The position numbers and the translations under genes are program-made. From Bretschneidera sinensis (taxonomy: Eukaryota; Streptophyta; Magnoliopsida; Brassicales; Akaniaceae), in assembly GCA_023935145.1 (NCBI GenBank), contig CM043700.1, forward strand, positions 100,048,400 through 100,112,399: a stretch of 64,000 nucleotides of DNA, in the 5' to 3' direction. The notes beneath the pieces were generated by a model. The model had not been told where the DNA came from, searched no databases, and saw only the letters and a list, made by a program, of their open reading frames with translations. Positions 31,598-43,411 of the stretch are shown piece by piece. Numbering within the stretch: position 1 is the first letter of the stretch; each line of letters begins with the position of its first letter.

Positions 31598-32863
31598 TGA
31601 TGAGTCTTAAATATTGCATATTTTAGACCCTTAACTTATATTTGTTATGCTCTTAGTTAGTATTATTTTACTTTATTTTACGTTTTTCTTGTGTTTTGTG
31701 TGTTTTTACAGCTTTGTGGAGAAAGTGCAGCATTTCAGGTTGATTTGAAGCTTCTGGAGACATTGCACTCGATCGCAACAGATATGCGATCGAGCGCACC
31801 AGCGCTCGAGCGCACCTGCCTTTGAACGACCGCATGGTCAACATCCCACATCGAAATAATTGAAGTTCAGTGCATTTGCGATCGATCGCAGCAGACATGC
31901 GATCGAGCGCACATGAGATCGTGCGCACAAGACATGCGATCGATCGTACCTGCGATCGATCACACCACACTGCGATCGAGCGCACACGGGCCTGTATCCC
32001 ACATCGTTTCTGCAACCTGTTTTACTCCGGGTCTCCCCCTATATAAACACCATTTGACTTCATCATTCAGTGTACAATTCCTAAGCCACTTTGGTGTTTA
32101 CCGGTGGACGTCCGCTAGCATTCTGGTGGATCCCGAAGGCATTGCTACCACGAGGGGAAGCGCCGCCCGTCAGCGAGTGGAATTTCTCCCATGTAAAGTT
32201 GTTTATTTATTTCTTTATATCCAGTTGTTTTAGTTTAAATGTTTAGCACTTGTTATTATAGTTTTATAGTTATGAGTGGCTAGACTCTTCAGCTAAGGTT
32301 GAAGATGAAGCCCCGCCGTTGTTTGGCGTAGTAGTTCAGATTTGCTTGTACAAATCTGACAATTTTTAGTATAAATGTTCTGTCAATTATTTGAGTTAAT
32401 CTTATAATTGATTGAGTTTAAATTGTCTGTTGGATTTTCTTTGTGTTTCATCTGATGGATACATAGAATGCTTTTCGATTAAATTGGATTCCCTTTGTGA
32501 TTTGTTAAGAGCGGATACATCAGGTACTTTTGGTTTAGTTGGGATATTCTTTGTTTTTTGTCTTATAGTTGGATTCATAGAATGTTTTGATAGGCTATAT
32601 TTTTAGAACATGTATGCTTAACTTCGGTGGGGTGGATTCGGAAACCTTAGTGCTTTTTATTATTAGTTTTAAAATCAATTAAATTTAGTTTTAATTTATT
32701 TTGCAAATTATCATTCAAAATTCGGAACTAGGTTAAGATAGAGTTAATTTAGATTAAAAATTATATTTTCACAACGCAATTCCCTGTGGATTCGACCTCG
32801 CACTTGCACAACGCTATATTGCAAACGACTCGTGCGCTTGCGAGTAATTTAAAACTCACAACA
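31598..32863 (+). repeat. Deleted Athila 3' LTR
   Basis: It is 1266 bp and collinear with the 5' LTR except for one additional 16-bp CGATCG unit (ctgcgatcgatcacac, about 31950-31965) and about ten substitutions. The distal USE is at 31843-31853, the proximal USE at 31996-32006 and the TATA box at 32040-32047. Confidence 0.95.
31996..32047 (+). promoter_or_regulatory. snRNA-type promoter, deleted Athila 3' LTR
   Basis: A perfect USE lies at 31996-32006, 33 bases from TATATAAA at 32040-32047. This is the fourth LTR with the same geometry. Confidence 0.6.
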
Positions 32864-33300
32864 GAATCCATTCTTTCAGGCTTATGGATCTGAAGCTGTC
32901 ATTCTCCTCAAAATAGGACCATTGTCATAACGAGTACAAAGCTTCGACGAAGCCAATAATAATGAGGCTCTCAAGATGAACGCTGATCTAATTGATGAAG
33001 CCAGGGATAGAGCTCAGATCAGACTCACCGCCTACCACCGGAAGGTATTAAGGTATACAACTCTCGAGTCTAAGAGTGAACCTTCATACTACATAACTTG
33101 GTTCTGAGAAAGAACAAAGTATCTCACCTCTAGAAGATGGGAAAACTCGTCTTAAACTGGTAAAGCCCTTACCGTATTAAAAGGGTTCACTAAGTTGGCA
33201 CATTCGAGCTCGAAGACTTGGGTGGTAAACCAATACCACAAACTTGGAATTTTGAAAGTTACTGCAAGTTCTACCAGTAGAATCTCTTCCATCTCTCTAG
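32864..33300 (+). pseudogene. Tat B integrase, C-terminal part
   Basis: It begins with the duplicated gaatc and continues the frame broken at 27223: NPFFQAYGSEAVI, then SFDEANNNEALKMNADLIDEARDRAQIRL. The C-terminal beta-barrel region, reading KMGKLVLNW, GTFELEDLGGK and QTWNF, follows with two or three stops to about 33290. No chromodomain follows. Confidence 0.8.
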
Positions 33301-33599
33301 TAGAGTCTCTTCCATCTTTCCAGTAGAGCTCCTTCGAGGACTACTCCATTCTTCGCCAAGTTTTGCTTGTTTTTTGCCAACTTTCCCCAAATAACTTCTG
33401 CAACCTCCAAATATTTTTTAACAAGAGGATAGTCTAATTTTTTTCCCAGTTTACTCTTTTTTAAGCTTCTTATATGCCAAGGAAAAGGCCTAGGGCTTTC
33501 TCACCTCAGACTTTCCTATTGGATTACCAAAGTATGCTAATATTGAATAAACAAAATGGAAAATGAAATAGAGGCCTTCATTAACTAAGGAATTTTTTA
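33301..33599 (+). other. Short spacer between Tat B pol and the antisense ORF
   Basis: No ORF or motif is seen. It contains two near copies of tagagtctcttccatctttc at about 33283-33330. Confidence 0.5.
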
Positions 33600-35199
33600 C
33601 AAGAGGCACTAATGGCCAGGAGTACAGAAAAAAGAAGGATAATGAAAACATCATAATCTACGTCTACATCCCCATTTTCTTCCTCAGTAGCTTGAGCCTA
33701 GTCCGCACCTTCGTCGTCAGCCCTGACACCTTCATCATTAGAAAAAATCTCCACCATAGAGAAATCCTATTATGGGTAGGCTTCTAAAGCCTATTTTTAG
33801 CTTCCTCAAAGTCCTTAAGGTAGAAGTCCTCGGTTTCAACATCCACGGCAATTTTGAACTCTTGGGACTCCTTGAAGTCCATCAAAGCCTTTTCAACAGC
33901 ATCTTTCTTAGCTTGAAGCCTTCTTGATTCATCTACGGTTGTGTCTCACTCTAGCCAGGCCTCCTCCAAGTCCTAAGTTAATAGAGCCTTGTCATTCTCC
34001 AAGTGCCACACCTCCACCACATTTTTTGCAAGGGATTCTTACAAAGTCCAAATGAAGTTGTGGCAATCCCCTAACTTCTTATCAAGGTCAAGGCATCGAC
34101 GAGAGAGAATGCTTGAGGCTATGCTTAATTGAAAAATAAAGCAAGTTAGAACTTTATGGTTATAAGTGAAACTACTACTATAATAAAAAAGTTAAGGTTC
34201 GAAGGTTATCTAGGAAGCCAAGCTTTCGACTATCGCTGTAAAACCCTCTATAAACTCTTGGGTCAGCTGAGCCATATCCATTTGAGGAATCCCCCAGAAA
34301 AAGTGCTTCTGAACAACGTTGGAACTCCTAAAGCATGAATCATTGACCTTGACATACCAGTCAAGTCTCAAGACTTATGGTGGCTACGCCTGAACAGCAA
34401 CAACAACCCTCGTAGGAGGAGGGGAAGAAGTGGTGGTTACATCATCATCTACAATGATGGGAGCAAGGGGAGGAATCCGGTTGTGGGAACCCCCAGTGTT
34501 GGCCCTCTTTCCAAAGGATTGATTGGTCTCAACTCAAGCCTTTTTCATCGAGCTTCATCTTTTGTGCATGTTTTTCCTCCTTCCGAGTAGCTTTAAGTGC
34601 ATCCATCATTGCAAATGAGAGAAAAGCATTAATATGAAAAAAAAGGAAAGGATAAATAAGTAAAGTCAGAAGATTCAAACCTATCTCCTCATTTGGACCC
34701 TCAAGACAGAGTCTGACCTCAGCTAGCTCGAAGTTCTTATAAAAAAGCTCAATATCCATCTGCCCAGCTATCATTTTAGCCATTGCATCCGTCTCACTTC
34801 TCATAAGGTTTGGCTTCTTATTAGGCTTTACCATATCCATACTCCACTTTAATGGAACGTTGAAACCCCTATTGCTTTGAATAAAGAAAAAACTCTTCTC
34901 CCACTACTTGATAGTGAAGGGCGCCTTCTTCAACAAACCTTTCTTTTCCCTTGAACTCAGCACCACCCAACTATTTTCTTTGTGCTTACTAATTTGAAAG
35001 AGGCTTTTAAAGATGCTTATATTCATTACTTCCTTCATTTTTATAACAACATATATGAATGCCATTAATAGACGAATAGAGTTAGGCACTAGATGGCACA
35101 GAGCTATATCATAATACTTGAGCACAGTGTGTATGGATGGATGAAAGGTAAACCTAACCCCAGCCTTCAAGTGGTGCATATACACACAAAGCTCCCTCT
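33600..35199 (-). pseudogene. Tat B antisense ORF, C-terminal two-thirds (gypsy-type transposon domain plus coiled coil)
   Basis: On the minus strand 35185-34529 is a single frame broken by one TAG at 34904. Its first part reads GVRFTFHPSIHTVLKYYDI, HLVPNSIRLLMAFI and then NSWVVLSSREKK. This order (F-x-HPF-like, LYY, QLxPNSxR, W-x-x-F) resembles the Pfam family called putative gypsy type transposon (PF04195). The second part is Lys/Glu-rich (KATRKEEKHAQKMKL). From 34400 to 33600 more broken coiled-coil text follows. It lies antisense to, and downstream of, pol. Its N-terminal part is at 46912-47440, displaced by the Tekay insertion. Function is unknown. Confidence 0.65.
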
Positions 35200-35204
35200 C
35201 CTCT
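35200..35204. repeat. Target site duplication cctct, left copy
   Basis: cctct precedes the LTR start at 35205 and recurs at 46907-46911. Confidence 0.92.
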
Positions 35205-36648
35205 TGTAAAGCCCGACTTTAATTTAATTATTTTAATTTTGGGGTTCATATTTCAACGCGTAAAGGTGCATGCTTGTTCAATTTGAGTATTAAGTTTTTA
35301 CTAAGACTTGTGAAACTTAAAAAAAAGGGTAGAAAAATTGAGTTTTTAGTAATAAAGTTTACCTAGGGGGAACTTTTAGAGTTTTAAGAAATGTTAGGGT
35401 AAATTGGGAGAGAGTTATAAAATAGGAGGGTAGTTTTGCAATTTATATAGAAATTTTCTATAAATAGGGGGAGATGGGAGAGAATCCATCATTTTGTGTC
35501 GAATTTCTATATAACCAAAGGGAAAGAGATAAAAGAGAGAAATAGGAGAAAGAGAAGGAGAAGAAAAAGAAGAAAAGGGAAAAGATGGAAAGTTTTGGAA
35601 AAAAAAAAAAAGAAGGTAGAGAATCTTGTTCTTCTTTATTTCTTGTTATCAAGTTTGGTTATTAAGCTAAATATTTGAGTTTTTGAAGTGTGATTTGAAG
35701 AAATTTTTAAGGAAATAGTTTGAAGAAAAAAAGGCTTGTCACAAAAATGGGTTTTTGAACCAAAGTTGTGATTTTCATGTTTGGAATGCAATTTTTGGTA
35801 TGAGTAATGTTGATTTTTGTATAATATAACTAATAGAAACTTGTATCTTTGAATAATTGAAAGGATCTATAGAGATCAAGAAGATTTTTGGGGAAAAACT
35901 AAAGATTTCAGAGTGATTTTTGTTAGAATCAATTGACCCAGTCGATTGGGTTTGGAGACCAGTAAATTGGATGAGATTTTTGTGATGTTTCTATAGGACT
36001 CAGTCGACTAAGTCATACTACCAGTCGACTAGGTGAAGTAGCAGAAGCTTCTGGACGTTTTCCCAATCGACTGGATCAGGTACCCAATTGATTGGATCAT
36101 GCTGATTTTTGAAAAAAATTTGACTTTTTTCTTTAGTTTTTGAGTATGAAACGTTTCCAAAGTGATTTTGATGCTTATATATGTTTGAAGTATGATTAAA
36201 AAAACCTTTAAAAATGTTAGTACTCCTGAAAATTAAAGTCTTTTTAAGGTTCAAAGTAAATGATTTGATAAAGGGCTTAAAGCAACGATTTTCATGATTT
36301 TGATTTCGTGCGAAATGCACTCTTGATATTTAAAGTGTGTAAATACTTTGGGGTTCCAAGTATTTGGTTATTGAATGATATTAATGGGGGATAGATTTTT
36401 TTTTTCGGTCCTAGGTGCAAGTGGTGGATACCGTTAAAGATCAAGGTAGTAGTTTGAGGCTAGTTGTGGAGCACGTACGAGGTGAGTGTTAGATTAGAAA
36501 AAATAGAAAGAAATACAAAAAACATGAATAAGGATAAAAATCATAAATAGTATATTTTAAGTGATGTCAGTATAGAAGATTAGGAGTAGAGAATATAATA
36601 AAGAATAATGTGTAGGAAGTTATATAAAAATGTATGGAGATATGAAGG

Positions 36649-36716
<68 letters not shown>

Positions 36717-37636
36717 TTAAGAAATGATTTACTGTGGTTGTGCTTTAGAAATCTTGGTGTGTGTGATTGTATTAGAAATGATTGGTTTGATTGCTATGAA
36801 ATTGTGATGTAATTGATTGGAAAATGGTTGTTTTCATATCATTTCTTTATGAATGCATTTGCATTATAACAATTACTTGGCAATATGTTATTGAGGGGTA
36901 AGTGATCGGTGAGGCTGATAGGTCCCTTCCCACAAGGAGTGTAAGGGTACTGAATTTATTTTGACAAGTAGGACCCGGCCCGGATCAAGAAGGTTCCAAA
37001 GATTTGATATTATGATGATTGGACATAACGGTACATGGCAAAACGTCCCCGTGATGATGAGATTAGCCCAGTGAAGGGCATTGATATGATTGTGCACATT
37101 TTGCATTGCATTGTATTGCATAGCATTGCATTTCATGGATGCATCAGAATGATTGGCCCATGAAGGGCATGTTATATGTTGAGCCCGATGAAGGGCATGT
37201 ATGTGGTTGCGATAATAAGAAAGTGTTGAGATGAAAAATTATCATATGTTGATTAACGTTGTTTTATGTGTTATGTGATTGGAATTATTTACTCCAAAAT
37301 AAACTAAGAAAAGAAAATTTGATAAACTCTTATTTAAACGACCGTTTCTGTCAAGAAAATAAGAAATAAATTTGGGGAAAAAGTAAGAATTATACTACAT
37401 GTAATTAAAAAATAAATAACCTATATGATAAAGGTTATAAATAAAAATGAAAAGTTTTCTATTACGATTACTTCTTGTAATGTGTTCTCACTGAGCTTTT
37501 TAGCTCACTCATTTATTTTTACAATTATTTCAGGTAGCATTGGGTATTTTATAGTCAGAGTTGAAAGAAGTTGCATACGATATCCTCATCCTTTGAGTCA
37601 TTTTTTTTTTATATTTGATAGGAGTTTAAGATTGAT
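35205..37636 (+). repeat. Tekay 2 5' LTR, 3' end lost
   Basis: It is collinear with 41011-42270 and 45624-46655, then diverges after gataggagtttaaga near 37636. It contains degenerate cagtcgactgg repeats (35930-36110), (TGCAT)n-like pieces and gcccatgaagggca inverted pairs near 37060-37200, and a long (TA)n. No gene. Confidence 0.85.
36649..36714. repeat. (TA)n microsatellite in Tekay 2 5' LTR
   Basis: Over 50 bases of TA alternation. A shorter tract occupies the same LTR position at 45671-45712, so it predates insertion. Confidence 0.97.
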
Positions 37637-40600
37637 TCTCCTAAAGGTATGAATGAAAATGAATTGTACTGAGTTAGTAAATTTTTTTGACTTATATATA
37701 AACTTTTCAGTTGATATTTCCATTCCATGTTGTATGTACTAAAGTGCTTGTGATTGATGATTTTGCAAATATTACGAAGTGTCAGCTTAAGAAATAATTA
37801 TTATATAGATCATAGATTTGAATTAGAGGAAGTGGTGAGTAATGAGATTATTATGCATATGCTTGAATAATGAGGATTTGAAAAAGGTAATTGATTGAAT
37901 ATCAAGTTGAAGTAAGTGGAAAGTTTAGGTTGTTCTATCTATTAAAAAGTGTGGGGAAGTTCGGTGGTTAGAGAGTCGTGCCGAAAAAAAAATTTGTAAG
38001 TGTATTAATATAAGTTGAGACTTAAGAAGAGTAATTAATAGTGGTTAGTGTGATGAATAAGATTAGTAGGGAGTGAGTGAAGTAAAGATGATGAGGATAT
38101 TTAAGTAGAGGAATGCTGGTGTTAGTTCAATCAAGTGAAATTTTGTAATCGTAGTTGGGGATTTTAATAAAGATGGTAATGGTGGTATGTTAGAAAGTAG
38201 AAATTATTATGTGAGGAGTCATAAAGAGGAAAATTGTAAGAAATTTTAAACTTGATTGTAAGTGTACAGTGAAGTTTGATGCAAGAAATGATGAATTTAT
38301 TTATGGAAAAAGAATTGATTTAATTAAATAGTTGATGATTAGTTGAGTGAGCTTAAAGATTTTGCTTTACTTTGAGATAAAAAAAATTGAAAAAAATGAT
38401 AAATTGGATCTAACAAGAGGTGTCTGATGATGATTTAAGGTAATTAAAGTGTTGAAAGACTAAATAATGGTGATTGAGTTGTTTTAGACGTGAATAACAC
38501 ATTAGAAGAGTTGATGACTAGTGAAAGTGTGATAGGTTTGCTTAGCAAAGAAATTGGAGTGGGAGGCTATTATATGTTACAAAGAGATACTAAGAAGGCA
38601 TATTATGGAAGATCAAGAGTCAGTGAGATATAGAAAAATTAGAGTAATTATTATAGGGGAGAAATAGATTTGGGTTATAAGACCAAAAGGTGTTGGACAA
38701 AAAAAAAAGGGAGAAATGATTATTAGTTGAGACAATTAAAGAGTTTTGAAGTTACCTAGCAAAGTGGTTTTCTAAGGAAGTTAAATGTTAAGTGAAAGGA
38801 AGATATTAGTCTAATTAAGGAGTTATTGGGAAGTGTTAAAAAGTTGAGAATAGATTCTTACTAAGTTTATGAAAGAAGGTATAAATCATGATCGGATTAA
38901 GAAATACTTTTAGGAATGGCATAGATTGTATGGAGTAAGTGTGAAGTAATCGAGGACTACTATTGATAGTGAGTAAAAAGGGAATTATTGGAGTTCATCG
39001 TATATAGTATGGCTAGATTCAAGAATTTTCAAGGAAAGGTGTGGAGGTGATGTGCTAAATAGTTTTCTAGAGTATTCAATTCTTTAAATGGACCGGAAAG
39101 GGAAATAAGAAAAGAAAAGGGAGTTAGAAGAATAGTTAAGTCGGAAGGGTAAGTTTGAGTGCGTAAAGGTTCGTTAGAAGATGGGGGTAAAATAGAGAAA
39201 TGGGAATATTATAGTTAATGAGGTTATGAACAGTGAGGTAAGTTGTGGTGTGCATGTGTTCGATTTTGTTGTTAGAATGAAAGTAAAGTAGAATGACTTA
39301 GTAAGGGTGACGAGAAGTGGAAGTATGTTAAACTAGATGTAGGAACGGGTGAATAGTGTTCAATTAATGATTTGGTTGGAACTTCATATGAAATGTAACC
39401 TTGAAAATCTTGAGGCTATTGTTAATGTTTAGAAATTGGATGAGTCGTAGAGGAGATTAAAGCCTAAGTGTGATTAAAATGTTATAGGTAAAATCGAGTA
39501 AATTATCAAGAATTGGGAAATTTGGTTGTATAAGAAGCAGAAATGAGAAATTGTTAATGAAAAATCTAATGGGCTAAAAGGGCAGAGGATAAAGGCATTC
39601 TTAAAAAATTTTGGTTAGAAGATTATCTAAAGTGTATCTTTGAGAGTTTTCCAAGAAAGAGAATTACTGGATGGACACAATGTGTAAAGTACGTGACAAT
39701 GAGGTTAAGTAGAAGACTTATCTTAGGGGGAGATGTAAAGGAATGGGATGACTCTAGATGGATAAAAGATTAGTAAAACTTAAAGTACGATAGACACCAA
39801 AGGAAATATTTATGTGGGTAAGATCCTTTGGAAGTTCAAGTAGAGGTTAAGGGAAAGTTAAATAAGTTATAATTAAGGACGACCAAATGATAAGGTTAAA
39901 GAAGAGACTTGTAGAATGGGACTTAGTAGCTATGTGTGGAAATGGTTAGTTCATCAAATGTTCAAACAATACTACAAATTGATTTATGACATAATTATTT
40001 GTGACTAAAGAGAGACTAGTTAAATTGGAGTAGTAGTGAAAGGTAAAATGCTCTACTATTGTTGAGATGATGAGTTTCATAAGAGTTTTTAGGTAAGAAA
40101 ATCCCGATTGACGATGAATAAATTAGGGTTTAAAAGGGATCAACAAGTGAGGAAATTGGGTTATAGTTAAGAGACACGTTGAGTAAAGAGAGTAGATTAC
40201 TAAAGGAAGTTTTGTGCACGAGGGATGCTAGAAATTTTGTGAATGATCGAAAGTTAAATTGTTTTCTTCTAAGTACTTCTTTCCTTAGGTAAACTTATAG
40301 TTTCGAGGTAATCAAATTGAGGAGTTAAATAAGACCTAAGTTGACGTGAATACAAAAGTAGTAATAACACTATTGATGTATCCTAAGTATGATTTCTAGT
40401 GGAGAAGAAGTTAATGATTAATTTGAGGAAGTAGTTTGTTGGTAAATACGTTTATGAATAGGTATTTGGGAAAGACATGATTTAAAAGTCGTACCACGTT
40501 TGAGATCTTTGAAGTATTAAGTCACGAGAAGGAAATGTAAAATGATGGAGAGATTAGGTTTGAAACCCAAGAACAAAAGAGAGATGTAAGAAAGGATCGA

Positions 40601-40996
40601 TCTTAAGTGATACTTTTGGTTAACAATATGTAAATGGTGGGAATCGTTTAGTGAATTGAAGGATCAATGGAGGAGAGAGAATGAGGTATTCATTAAGGAT
40701 GCGTAACTGGTAGAAGGGTGAGTACTGCTTCATATATAATAGAGTTTCTAGCAAAATCGAATATAGTTTATTAGCATAGTACATTAGATTACTCCAGTAA
40801 TAAGTTAGATAGTTGGCAATAATTTAGAGGAAGTTTAAATCGATGATGTAGTAAAGTTTGACCTTATGTTGTCAAATTTTTCAAGAAAGTGGAGAAATCG
40901 ATTAGTGTATGTGAGTTAATGAGATGGACTAGAAAGGTTATGATCTTGATATTTTTCGAACCTTGCTTAAGAAAATTTCGAGGATGAAATTTTTAT
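37637..40996 (+). other. Tekay 2 interior: ORF-free and strikingly cytosine-poor
   Basis: About 3.3 kb hold no ORF of 60 codons in any frame. The plus strand is poor in C. In 38041-38340 I count 8 C in 300 bases, while G makes up about a third of the one 60-base line I counted. Other lines sampled between 39000 and 40560 hold three or four C per 60 bases. Stops (TAG, TGA, TAA) are dense. Near 40980 the reading NFEDEIF before the purine tract marks the normal pol-to-PPT junction. No catalytic motif could be recognised. Confidence 0.7.
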
Positions 40997-41010
40997 AAGT
41001 GGGGGAGAAT
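40997..41010 (+). other. Polypurine tract, Tekay 2
   Basis: aagtgggggagaat directly before the 3' LTR start, the classic Tekay/Del tract. Confidence 0.9.
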
Positions 41011-41350
41011 TGTAGAGCCCGATACTTTAATTTGATTATTTTAATTTTAAGGTTCGTATTACGACACGTAAAGGTGCGTGCTTGTTCAATTTGAGTCCTA
41101 AGTTTTTACTAAGGCTTATGAAACTTTAAAAAAAAAAGGTAAACAAATTGAGTTTTTAGTAATAAAGTTTACTTAGGGGGAACTTTTAGAGTTTTAAGAA
41201 GTGTTAGGGTAAATTAGGAGAGAGTTATAGAATAAGAGGGTAGTTTTTCAATTTATATAGAAATTTTCTATAAATAAAGGGAGATGGAAAGAGAATCCAA
41301 CACTTTGTGTTGGATTTCTCTAGAACTAGCGAGAAAGAGAGAAAAAAAAA

Positions 41351-41392
<42 letters not shown>

Positions 41393-42265
41393 GAAGGAGA
41401 AAAAGAAAAGGGAAAAGATAGAGTGTTTTGGCAAAAACTAGGTAAAGAATCTTGTTCTTCTTTATTTCTTGTTATCAAGTTTAGTTGTTAAGCCAAAAAT
41501 TTGAGTTTTTGAAGTCTGATTTGAATAATTTTTTAAGAAAAAAGTTTGATGGAAAATGATTTGTATCAAAAATGGGTTTTTAAACTAAAGTTGTGATTTT
41601 CATGTTTGGAATACAATTTTTGGTGTGAGTAATGTTGATTTTTGGTTAATATAACTACTAGAAACTTGTATCTTTGAATAATTGAAAGGATCTATAGAGA
41701 TCAAGAAGAGTTTTGGGGAAAAACTTACGTTTTCGGAGTGATTTTTGCTGGAATCAAGTAACCCAGTCGACTTGATGAGATTTAATTTTTTAGTATGAAA
41801 CCTTTCCATGGTGATTTTAATGTTTATATATATTTGAAGTATGATTAAAACACCTTTAAAAGTTTTACTATTCATGAAAATTAAAGTATTTTTTAGGTTC
41901 AAAGTAAATGATTTGAAAAAGGGTTTAAAGCCACGATTTCCTTGATTTTGGTTTCGTGTGAAGTGCACTCTTGATATTTAAAGTGTGTAAATATCTTGGG
42001 GTTTCGAGTATTTTGTTATTGAATGATATTAAAGGGGGTTAGATGTTGTTTCGGTCCTAGGTGCAAGTGGTCAATACCGTTAAAGATCAGGGGAGTAGTT
42101 TGAGACTAGTTGTGGAGGACGTACAATTTGAGTAAACCTTACCTTTAGTAAGTGTATTAGACTAGAAAAAAATAGAAATAAAAATATAAAAAACATGAAT
42201 AAGGATAAAAAACATAAATAGCAGATTTTAAGTGATGTCAGTATAGAAGATTAGGAGTAGGGAAG

Positions 42266-42270
42266 ATAAT
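42266..42270. repeat. Target site duplication ataat, left copy
   Basis: Repeated exactly at 45619-45623. The uninterrupted Tekay 5' LTR has a single ataat-like site near 36594. Confidence 0.92.
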
Positions 42271-43129
42271 TGTTGGTGTTTGTCTAAGGTTTAAACATGG
42301 TTTGACAAGGTTCTTTATTAGACCTTGGCGCCTCAGCACACAAAGTGTGCGCCTCAGCGCACAGCAAGTCAAAGAAGTGCAGTATCAGGTCAGCCCACGG
42401 CCCAGCCTTCCCAGGCCATGGTGCCGAGCATGGAGGAAGCCTGGAGGAGGTGTGCGCTGCGGCTCAGCCTCCCCCAGGCCGTAGTGCCCAGGCCGTGGCG
42501 CTAGGCACACTGAGACTAGTCTCTTTAGCCTTTTGAAAGGTGTATAGGGCATGAACCAAAACGTACAGGATCACTAAGGATTGATGAAGGGCTATGATTG
42601 AATGGTCCTCAAGATCTAAGAGTGGAGATTGACTTCAAAGATTGGCTCAAGAAGTGGTGCACTATATAAAGGGTCACCTAGCTTCAATCTCAAGAACAAG
42701 TGAGACACAAGAAACACAAGTAATCATCATACAAGAGAATTCGAGTGCAAGTGTGAGAGTGTAAAGACACGAAACATAAGAGAGGCACTAGAATAAATCT
42801 CAAAAGAGAGGCTAGTTGTAAAGAGAGAGTAGCATAGAATGGGTAGAGGGCTTTGTAATAGTTCTTATCACTTTCTTTTTTCTCTTCTTTGGTTCTTCAA
42901 GAACTTGAGATTCTTGAAGGGGTGTTGCTGTATTTGTAAGAACTCATTGATTTAGTGCAGAGAGTTCGGAGGAACTCACGAGGACGTAGGCTATTGCCGA
43001 ACCTCGATAACAATTGCTGTGTTCATTCTTTTCTTTAAGTTTTGTTTCTGTTTCTAATCATTACAAGTCATTCTAGACTTGGGTGTTTGGAAGATCACCA
43101 CCTGGGCATATCAAGGTGATTTCCCAATA
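42271..43129 (+). repeat. Copia 5' LTR
   Basis: 859 bp, starting TGTTGGTGTTTGTC and ending TTTCCCAATA. A GC-rich block at 42325-42500 (ggcgcctcagcgcacag) stands out in AT-rich surroundings. TATA-like ctatataaaggg lies at about 42662. The last base pair of the LTR (TA) differs from the CA of its partner. Confidence 0.88.
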
Positions 43130-43130
43130 G

Positions 43131-43142
43131 TGGTATCAGAGC
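43131..43142 (+). other. Primer-binding site for initiator tRNA-Met (copia), with repeats
   Basis: TGGTATCAGAGC follows the LTR by one base. Further copies or near copies start at 43163 (perfect), 43191 (gggtatcggagc) and 43212 (aggtatcagagt). Confidence 0.88.
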
Positions 43143-43411
43143 TAGAGGAGATACCATAACAGTGGTATCAGAGCTGTGGTCCAAAATAGTGGGTATCGGA
43201 GCTGGAACAGAAGGTATCAGAGTAAATACTCCAAGAATCAAAGGCCAACTTCTTGGGTGATTCAAGAATGGTGCTGGGATCAAGATCTGATTGTGTTCTT
43301 GAAAGTGATTCAAGAATAGTATTGAGATCTATCTTTGATCGAGTTCTTGTGATTTAGAAGTTTGGGAAAGCAATTGTGGGTGCTGTATAAATCTAGGATT
43401 TTCTCCGCAAG

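Larger units (their letters stand above)
27224..32863 (+). mobile_element. Internally deleted, non-autonomous Athila derivative, 5640 bp
   Basis: Complete LTRs (1250 and 1266 bp), a tRNA-Asp primer site, a purine tract and perfect gaatc duplications are present. The LTRs differ by about ten substitutions and one 16-bp unit, so the copy is young. Relative to the full-length Athila at 2232-11938 it lacks the N-terminal half of gag, protease, RT after its first quarter, RNase H and integrase. It keeps one long open frame (28587-30308) and the entire 3' UTR. It should need helper proteins from an autonomous relative to move. Confidence 0.92.

Noticed and set aside
42302..42536. Overlapping GC-rich frames in the copia LTR (Pro/Arg/Ala-rich).
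   Set aside because: LTR sequence with a GC-rich insert; the frame is not kept in the 3' LTR or in the LTR at 62984.
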